This document shows, piece by piece, positions 1-6,700 of a stretch of 8,898 bases of DNA. Every line of letters starts with the position of its first letter. The stretch's first letter is position 1. Below the pieces are notes generated by a model that did not search any database, had not been told where the DNA came from, and was given only the letters and a program-made list of their open reading frames with translations. Position numbers and translations under genes: made by a program. Source of the DNA: CAYYHA01 sp964471535 (GTDB taxonomy: Bacteria > Myxococcota > Myxococcia > SLRQ01); contig CAYYHA010000178.1 in assembly GCA_964471535.1 (NCBI GenBank), forward strand, positions 1 to 8,898, given 5' to 3'.

Positions 1-2280
1 GGGCGGCACCGCGACTGCGCCGGTGCCGCCCTGTGCATCGACGGGCGCTGCGGGCCGCCGGACCAGAGCGGCCAGTGCGAGAACGGCGCCTGGACGGGGC
101 CGGCGGGCGACCTCGACGGAGACGGCATCGAGAACGACGCCGAGTGCGCCGGAGGCACCGATCCCACCCGCTCGGACACCGACGGAGACGGCCTCGCCGA
201 CGGGGAGGAGGCAGGCTACGGCGCCGACCCCACCCGTGCCGACACCGATGGAGATGGCCTCGACGACGGCGAGGAGGTGGCCGGCGGCACCGACCCCGCC
301 ACCGCCGACACCGATGGAGATGGCCTCGACGACGGAACGGAGCGGGCCGACGGCCTCGACCCCACCAACCCCGATACCGACGGAGATGGCCTCGACGACG
401 GTGCCGAGGCACAGGTGGGGACGGCACCCCTCGACCCGGACAGCGACGGCGACGGGATCCTCGACGGCGACGAGGTCTCGCTGGGCTACGATCCCACCGA
501 TCCCAACGATCCACCGGCCGACGGGAAGTGTGACGTGCTGGCCGCCTGCGCGCGGGACAGCCTGAAGCCGGTGAAGTGGCAGGAGCGGCAGGAGGGAGAC
601 TACCGGGTCGCGCTCGAGGCGGGTGCGACCTATGCACCGCTTGCCTTTGCCGGGGCAGCGCCGGGCGAGCGCACCTTCGGCGCCGCCTTCGACTACCCGG
701 CCGACGCGGTGGCAGGGCTCGTCCTCTCCATCGACGAGCCGGTGGCCGGGGGAGACCCATCGGCCCAGTTCGCCGCCCTCGTCGCGCGGGTGCAGGGGGC
801 CAGGGGGCCGTGGACCTTCGCCGAGGCGATCGCCGGCCGGTCCGTGACGAGCTGGGACGGATATCCCGCCATGGTCTCCGCCCGCATCCGCTTGACCGCT
901 GCGGGCAGCCATGCCTCGGCGGTGCGGGACGCCCTCGTCGCGGCGCTGAGCGGCCATGCGCCGGGGGACCTCTCTGGACTGCCGGGCAGCCGCATCGGCC
1001 CAGGGGACGAGTTCGTCTTCGGTCTCGAGATCTTGGTGCGGCGCAGCGCCGCGGGCGATGCGAAGCGGGTGGTGGTCATCGGCGGCGTCGCGCCCAAGGC
1101 CGCCTACGACGACGACGCGTCCCTGGCCCGCATCCGCATCTCCGACCTCTCGAACGGGACGGCGCTGGGCCAGTTCGGGGACGGGGACGACGCCCGCTGT
1201 GACCGTTTCGATGTCGAATCGGATCCGCGGGCGGACTTCGTGTGGATGAGCGACATCTCCGGATCCACCGATGACGAACGGGGACCCATCAAGCAGAACG
1301 CCACGCAGATCTTCTCGGCCCTCGACAACCTCGGGGTGGACTTCCGCATGAGCGTGATCCTCCACCCCAACAACAGCCGGGACGGCAGCGGCAACGCGGG
1401 CCGGCTGGAGAATCCCGGCTTCACCCGCGATGCGGGGACCTTCGCCCGTTGGTGGGACATCGACGGAGGCAACGGCCGTGAGTACGGGCTGACCGCCATC
1501 GACGACGTGGTCGGGCCCGGGGGGACCGCGCTGCCCCGAACGACGACCGAGCAGCCCCGCAAGCTCCGCGAAGGGGTGAAGCTGGTGGTCGTCTACGTGA
1601 GCGACGAGCACGCCGAGGAGGTGGAGCGCGCCTGTCCCGGCGTACAGGACCGCGACAAGAACTACGTCCCCGATGCGGCGGGGCAGCAGTGCATCGACGA
1701 CGTCGTGGCGCCGTTCATCGACCACCTGCGGGCGCAGGACGCCATCGCCTTCGGCATCATCGCCCCGGCGCCCGGCGGTTGCGAGAACCCCAACAACGGC
1801 ACCTCCAGCCAGGAGGCCGGATGGGGGTACAAGGAGGTCATCGAAGCGACCGGGGGAAGCTACGGATCGGTGTGCGCCAGCGATCCCGGCCAGACCCTCG
1901 ACGACATCGTCAACGCGGTGGCCGGCGCCGCTTCGAGCTTCCAGCTGAGCGGCGATCCTATCAGCGCCACCATCAAGGTGGTGGTCACACCGGCGGCAGC
2001 CACCTGCGATCCCCAGAACCCGGCGGCCGGCCGCCGCGAAGTGCCCCGCAGCCGCCGCGACGGGTTCGACTACGACCCCGTGAACAAGACGGTGTTCTTC
2101 ATTGGGCCGAGTCGCCCCGAGGTCGGCGACCGGGTCACGGTGAGCTATCGAGAGTGGGAGGACCGCTCCACCGATCCCTACCCCGACGATCCCGGGGGCT
2201 GCGCCGACCAGTGTGGAGGCTGCGATCCCGGCTTCATCTGCGACGTCTCCTCCTGCCAGTGCGTCCCCGACTTCGGCTGA
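1..2280 (+). CDS. Exported calcium-repeat/vWA-domain surface protein, C-terminal part (5' end outside window)
   Basis: The reading frame is open from base 1 to the TGA at 2278-2280, giving 759 visible residues; the true start lies upstream. Order of parts, in visible residues: a cysteine-rich start (C6, C12, C17, C27); six 22-residue Asp/Gly repeats (37-168) of the thrombospondin type-3/calcium-binding kind; a middle domain of unknown type (about 178-410); a vWA domain from about 413. The vWA metal site looks complete: DISGS (418-422) fits DxSxS, a GGT gives T509, and the strand ending YVSDEH gives D535. The C-terminus (734-754) has six closely spaced cysteines in a C-x2-C-x5-C-x4-C-x-C type arrangement after the first. 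Disulfide-type cysteines and calcium repeats imply a location outside the cytoplasm; the signal peptide is not visible. Such architectures occur in Myxococcota surface proteins and lipoproteins, so adhesion or ligand binding is an inference. The protein is certainly coding; its exact role is unknown. Confidence 0.9.
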   Translation, partial: GRHRDCAGAALCIDGRCGPPDQSGQCENGAWTGPAGDLDGDGIENDAECAGGTDPTRSDTDGDGLADGEEAGYGADPTRADTDGDGLDDGEEVAGGTDPATADTDGDGLDDGTERADGLDPTNPDTDGDGLDDGAEAQVGTAPLDPDSDGDGILDGDEVSLGYDPTDPNDPPADGKCDVLAACARDSLKPVKWQERQEGDYRVALEAGATYAPLAFAGAAPGERTFGAAFDYPADAVAGLVLSIDEPVAGGDPSAQFAALVARVQGARGPWTFAEAIAGRSVTSWDGYPAMVSARIRLTAAGSHASAVRDALVAALSGHAPGDLSGLPGSRIGPGDEFVFGLEILVRRSAAGDAKRVVVIGGVAPKAAYDDDASLARIRISDLSNGTALGQFGDGDDARCDRFDVESDPRADFVWMSDISGSTDDERGPIKQNATQIFSALDNLGVDFRMSVILHPNNSRDGSGNAGRLENPGFTRDAGTFARWWDIDGGNGREYGLTAIDDVVGPGGTALPRTTTEQPRKLREGVKLVVVYVSDEHAEEVERACPGVQDRDKNYVPDAAGQQCIDDVVAPFIDHLRAQDAIAFGIIAPAPGGCENPNNGTSSQEAGWGYKEVIEATGGSYGSVCASDPGQTLDDIVNAVAGAASSFQLSGDPISATIKVVVTPAAATCDPQNPAAGRREVPRSRRDGFDYDPVNKTVFFIGPSRPEVGDRVTVSYREWEDRSTDPYPDDPGGCADQCGGCDPGFICDVSSCQCVPDFG
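109..504 (+). repeat. Six tandem 66-bp coding repeats (22-residue Asp/Gly calcium-type repeats)
   Basis: Six in-frame units begin at 109, 175, 241, 307, 373 and 439. Each starts with D-x-D-G-D-G, continues with a variable L/I-x-D/N-G-x-E core, and has a DP or AP near its end. The first unit is the most diverged (DLDGDGIENDAE) and carries a cysteine. Units 3 and 4 share an identical stretch of about 29 bp at their start, and unit 5 differs from them only at synonymous positions in the same stretch, so the array looks homogenised or recently expanded. D-x-D-x-D-G loops of this kind bind calcium in thrombospondin type-3 repeats; binding here is inferred. The array probably acts as a calcium-stiffened spacer that holds the vWA part away from the cell. 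Confidence 0.92.
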
Positions 2281-2301
2281 GTGTGGAGCGGCGCTCCGCA
2301 C
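2281..2301 (+). terminator. Hairpin directly after the stop codon of the vWA gene
   Basis: The 21 bases after the stop form a 9-bp stem (GTGTGGAGC against GCTCCGCAC, with one T-G wobble in the RNA) around a GGC loop. No T-run follows, so this is not a classical intrinsic terminator. It may protect the 3' end of the transcript or assist termination between the convergent genes. Confidence 0.35.
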
Positions 2302-2407
2302 CCCAAGTCGCTGGACTGAGCGCTCCGGAAACATCGCAGCGCCGGTGTCGCCTGGGGAGCGCGCCGTCCCGGGCGGGCGCGGGCCCGCGACACGCCGCGA
2401 ACCGCGA

Positions 2408-2433
2408 CCCCCCACCCATGGGTGGGGTCTTGT
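2408..2433. terminator. GC-rich palindrome between convergent genes, possible weak bidirectional terminator
   Basis: CCCCACCCATGGGTGGGG at 2410-2427 is a perfect palindrome. It can fold as a 7-bp GC-rich stem with a CATG loop and is followed on the plus strand by TCTTGT, a poor T-tract. It lies 129 bp past the end of the vWA gene and 37 bp beyond the stop codon of the secernin-like gene, where a shared terminator would be expected. The rest of 2281-2464 shows no open frame with coding character beyond overlaps of the two flanking genes, and I see nothing else in it. Confidence 0.4.
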
Positions 2434-2464
2434 AGCACGGGGGTCTGACATGGCCCCGCCACCC

Positions 2465-3652
2465 CTACCGCGGGAGCCCAGCGCGGGTGTTCTGCCGCGC
2501 CCAGTAGGCGCGGACAAAGGGAGGCCGCATGTCGGCGACCGGCTCGGCCTCCACCCGCCGCGTCCAGTCCGCGAGCAGCGCTTCGGCGCGGGAGAACGCC
2601 TCGCTGGATGCGAGCTCGCCCGCGAAGACGCGGGCCTCGAGGTCGGTCCGATCGTCGGCGATGCGCCGGAGGAAGCGCCCTGGATCTCGAAGGACGCGCC
2701 GATGGAGGCGCTCGTGCCGCCAGAAGAGGCTCTCCCCGTCGAAGCGCCCCGAAGGTCGCCCCAAGTCGACAGGCGTCTCGACGGAGACAGGCTTGAACAC
2801 GCCGATGCAGGGCGCGGCGGTGCCGGTGGCGAAGTGGCGGACCGCGTCCGCGCCGAGCTCGGAGATCCAGGACGCCGTGGTCTGGGTGGCGGCGAGCAGC
2901 CCGCCGGCATGGGCACAGGGGGCACGCAGCGCACCGGTCCAAAGATCGTACTCGGGGGCGCTCCGCCCGGCCCCGTGGTCGCGGAGGATCGCAGCCAGCG
3001 CCTCCACGCTGTCGGCGGAGGCCCCTATGCAGGCGACGCGGCCTGCCCGCTCCTTGGCCCGCGCGAAGTGGCTCCGCAGCGGGTCCCCGTGCCGCGCCGC
3101 GAAGGCTGGATCGGAGAGACGGTTGGAGATCGCCGCCACCTCCCGGATCGGATGCACCGCAAGATCCCCGCGCGTCGTCTCGAGAAGGAACGCCTCCCTG
3201 GGATCGGCGATGGCAAATGCGCTGTGATACCGGAAGCGCCGCTTTTCGTAGCCGCAGGCACCGCCCTGGCCGTGCGCTTCGATGAGCTTCCGGATGCACT
3301 CCACCGCCTCCACGGCACCCGTCGCCCGCTCGAGCGCCAGGCGCACGAGGTCCATCCCGGTGAGCCCCGTCCGAGCGACACGCTCGCGCGTGAAGACCGC
3401 CGTGTTGCCGATCGTGAGCCCGTGCTCGTTCGTCCCCATCTCTGCCCCCCACATCCAAAAGGGACGGCTGATCAGGACGGCATGCGTGTGCGCCGCCTGG
3501 GGGATCTCGATGTGGGTGCAGCGCACTCGGGCGCCCGGCGGATGATCCCGCGGTGGGTGCCACTCGAGCCACTGCGCCTCGTTGGGTTCCCGGTCGGAGT
3601 TCTTCCCGAAGAGGATGCGCCCGGGGAGCACCCGTACCAGGATGTCACACAT
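2465..3652 (-). CDS. Secernin-like peptidase family C69 hydrolase (predicted N-terminal nucleophile enzyme)
   Basis: This 395-residue protein has the hallmarks of the secernin/C69 dipeptidase family. It begins MCD, so removal of the initiator Met would expose Cys2 as the N-terminal nucleophile. FGKNSDREPNEAQ (15-27) is the typical second motif. Further matching segments are WGAEMGTNEHGLTIGN (68-83), ISNRL (175-179), HAGG...QTTASWISEL (248-266) and TGTAAPCIGVFKP (277-288). Length is close to animal secernins (about 410-425 residues). The start at 3652 is fixed by the need for Cys at position 2. No signal peptide or membrane segment is visible, so a cytoplasmic location is likely. Family members are predicted amide hydrolases, but substrates of secernin-type proteins are mostly unknown, so I make no substrate claim. 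The gene lies 77 bp downstream of the 1515-residue membrane protein gene on the same strand, suggesting an operon. The family call is firm; the reaction is inferred. Confidence 0.93.
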   Translation of the reverse strand: MCDILVRVLPGRILFGKNSDREPNEAQWLEWHPPRDHPPGARVRCTHIEIPQAAHTHAVLISRPFWMWGAEMGTNEHGLTIGNTAVFTRERVARTGLTGMDLVRLALERATGAVEAVECIRKLIEAHGQGGACGYEKRRFRYHSAFAIADPREAFLLETTRGDLAVHPIREVAAISNRLSDPAFAARHGDPLRSHFARAKERAGRVACIGASADSVEALAAILRDHGAGRSAPEYDLWTGALRAPCAHAGGLLAATQTTASWISELGADAVRHFATGTAAPCIGVFKPVSVETPVDLGRPSGRFDGESLFWRHERLHRRVLRDPGRFLRRIADDRTDLEARVFAGELASSEAFSRAEALLADWTRRVEAEPVADMRPPFVRAYWARQNTRAGLPR

Positions 3653-3656
3653 GCGG

Positions 3657-3677
3657 GTGCCCCCCGAAGGGCGGCAC
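3657..3677 (-). promoter_or_regulatory. Hairpin covering the ribosome-binding region of the secernin-like gene
   Basis: Read on the minus strand, the 21 bases GTGCCGCCCTTCGGGGGGCAC plus one can fold as a 5-bp and a 3-bp stem separated by one G-G mismatch, with a TTC loop. The right arm contains GGGGGG, the only Shine-Dalgarno-like stretch near the start, seven bases before the ATG. Folding would hide this site, so translation could depend on opening of the hairpin by ribosomes or by a regulator. It could instead be a partial terminator or simply chance in GC-rich DNA. Confidence 0.3.
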
Positions 3678-3729
3678 TTCCGGCCGGTGCGCCCCCTCCT
3701 CCCAGCGCCTCGCAGGTCGTGGCCCGCGG

Positions 3730-6700
3730 CTACCGAGGGCCATCGCTGGGATCCGTGTCCGACTCACCGCCACCCTCCGCCTCGGCCCCGGTCCGTTCCG
3801 CTCCTCCTCGGTTCCTCCGGCCTGCGCCTTCCGGCTCGGCCGCCTCGACTTCGGCCCCCGGCGGCGCCGAGCCGCTGCCGGCCCCGGCATCGGACGCGTC
3901 GGAGGGTGGAGCGGCAGGTGCCGGCGCGCCCTCACCGGCCCCGCTCTCGGCGGCCCGCGCGTTCGGCCCGTCCCCCTCGCTGGGCGCGGCCGTGCCACGC
4001 GCCCCACCGGCAGAGATCGGCCGGGCCGGGCGCGCGGGCGCCCGGCGCCAGTAGCCACCGCGACCGAAGGCATCCCAGGCCCACCGCGCCCAGGAAAGAA
4101 GGGCGGCTGCCAGCCACAGGGCCCAGGCGAGCATGGCGAGGCGGTAGACGAAGATGGGTACGCTGACGAGCGTGGCCTGGGGCAAGGTGGCGCCGCTGCG
4201 GTCGGCGTACCAGCGCAGCACTGACGCGCTCGATCCATTCCCGGCCACCTGCATCTCGGGGTCACCGAGGAGCCCCAGGCTCACCGCAGCCACGAGGGCA
4301 ACGAGGACCGCCACCGCCCATCCGGCGAGCAGAAGCTGCCGGAGATTGAACCAATTTCGGGACAGATCCGGTCGCACCTCCCGCCAGCCCACGAAGAGGA
4401 AGAAGCCGGCCACGAAGGCCGCGACCCAGATGGACGACTGCGTGAACCCGATGCCGAGGAAGAACCACTGATACCAGCGAAGCGGCACCCACCGAACGCG
4501 GCCAAGCACCCACGCCACCAGGAGGATTACCGCCAGCTGACTCCAGAAGAGGACGGCGGGCCCGGCGACGGGACCCGCGACTGCGAGCAGCCAGCGGCCG
4601 TCGCTCGGGGTCACCTCGAGCGTGGCGTTCACCGAGGGGGCGCCCAGGTCCACGGGGCTGCTCCGGTACCAGCCGGTCACCGGCCGGGGCTCCCGCCACT
4701 CGATGCGCAGCCGCTGCCGGCCGGGATGGATGGGCAGCGTGACCGTACGCCCTTCCTTCTGCACCGGCTGCGAGGTCCCATCGATGGTGACCTCCTGCAC
4801 CTCGGCACCCTCGGGGAGCACCACGCGGTGGGCCCCCCCTCGGCTGGCCCGAACCACGAACTCGAGGCTGCTGTCGGTGACCCGCCGGCCGGGGTGGACC
4901 GAAAGGTGACTCTCGTCGATGGTCAGCTGCCGCCCCTCGGCCGGCGCCGGACGCTGGATCCGCAGCGAAACCGCCTCACCCGGCCAGGGCTGCCACCGCC
5001 GCAGCGCCTCCTCCGCCGCGGTGTGGACCGGGGGAATCCCCTCTGCCCGCACGTGCCAGACCGGGCTCACGTCGAGCAGCCACAGCTCCACCCACTCGGT
5101 GGTCTTTGGGGCGACGAGTTCGAGCTGCTCGCGTTCCTCGAGCACCGACTCCCAGGCGAAGCGGACCTGGCCTGGCGCAAGGCTCACCTGGACGGCGCCG
5201 TCGCGCACCCGCAGCCCGTCGGTCGTCGGCCGCTCACCGGGAAGCAGGGGAACCTCCGCGATCACGGCGGAGCCCACGGGCGACAGCCGCTCGACGGTCG
5301 TGGTCACCGACCAGTCGAGGCCCAGCTTCAGGTGCCGTTCGACCCGCAGGAAGGGCGGAAGCGCCCCGGCCTCCAGCGGTGCCTGCTCGCCCTCGCTGCG
5401 AACGCGGGTCAGGAGCAACGACGCGTCGGTGGTGCCGTCCTCGTGCACGCCGTCCACCTGCCAACCCGTCGCATCTACCCGCGCCCACAGCGGACGCAGA
5501 GGCAGCGGGACCTCGATCGTCTCGCGAGGGGGTAAGCGCCCCCGCAGGAGCAGGTGCTGCACCCCCGCTTCGATCTGCACCCACAGCCGCCCCGACGCAT
5601 CCCGCGCCAGGGCCGCCGCCGGCCAGTCGTTGACGTAGACCTCCTCCGGCGACCACGCGGCCGGGTCCCCGGGAAGCGGAAGCGCCACCGGCGCTGCGGC
5701 ACCCACCTCGAGCCGGAGGAGCAGGATCTCCCCCTGGGCTTCGACCTCCAGGCGGGTGACCGCTGCACACTCAGGGGCACACTCGGGCGGCCGTGTCAGA
5801 CGGGCGCGGAGCTCCGCGAGCAGATCCGCCGGAGGGGTGAGGGGTCCCGCCACTGTCGCTGCCGAGGCGTCCGCCGACCCTGAACTCGAATCCGGCCCCG
5901 CGGCGTCCCCCGTGGGCAGAGCGGCCGCGCCGGCAGGGAACAGAAGGACGGCGCCGGCGAGCAGGGCCGCCGCAGCGGTCGCCTTGGGCCCTCCCCCTCC
6001 CCCCGGGGCCGCATCGTCTCGCCTTCGCTGGAGGACACCGAGGACACCGAGCACCCAGACACCGAGGAGCAACGTCCGAAGCCAGGCCAGCGCGTGGTTC
6101 ACCGCAGGCGACAGGAGGTAGAGCGAGAGCCGCTGCGCCTTGGAGACCGGACCCTGGAAGGTCAGGGAGAGGGTACGCCAGCTCCACTTGGGCAGGCCGG
6201 GACCGGTCTGCACCGAGGCCTTGGGATCGACCTCGTACGAGAGCTTGGAATCGCTGCTCGAGAGGCGGGCCGCCTGCTGCGCCATTCCCCGCCACCGCTC
6301 TCCCTTTCGCTTGGGACTGGGTGCCGACTCGTCCTCCAGCGCCCGGACCTCCTCGCCGGCCAAGGCATCGGCGCTGGCACCGACGAGGTCGGAGATCGTA
6401 GGTACGCCAGAGACACCGAGCCCCTCTCCCGCCACCTCGCGCTCCGGCCACTCGAGGACGGGATAGAGGCCGACGCGCACCTGCCGCACCGCGAAGGCCA
6501 CCGCGAGGATCACCAACACGACCCACACCGTCCCCCGCAGCCACGCGACGGCGCGTCGCACGTGCCCGGCCGGGACGACCCGGTGCAGGGCCTCGAAGAC
6601 GAGGACGAAGACCCAGATCCAGGCGGGCCCGTCCTCGGGGAGCACGAGAGCGAGCGTCACGAGCGCGAGCGCACCGAAGCCCCAGCCGTAGAGGCGGGCG

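Noticed and set aside
277..279. ATG at 277 as the start of the vWA protein
   Set aside because: The frame is open to base 1, and both the cysteine-rich segment and the first two calcium-type repeats lie upstream in the same frame. The gene is cut by the window edge.
109..504. Regular repeat array read as CRISPR
   Set aside because: The units are contiguous 66-bp coding repeats in frame with no unique spacers.
2213..4054. Open plus-strand frame of 613 codons opposite the secernin-like gene
   Set aside because: It lies antisense to a clear enzyme gene and the end of the membrane protein gene. Its product is low-complexity Arg/Pro/Ala/Gly typical of GC-rich antisense frames, with no recognisable domain.
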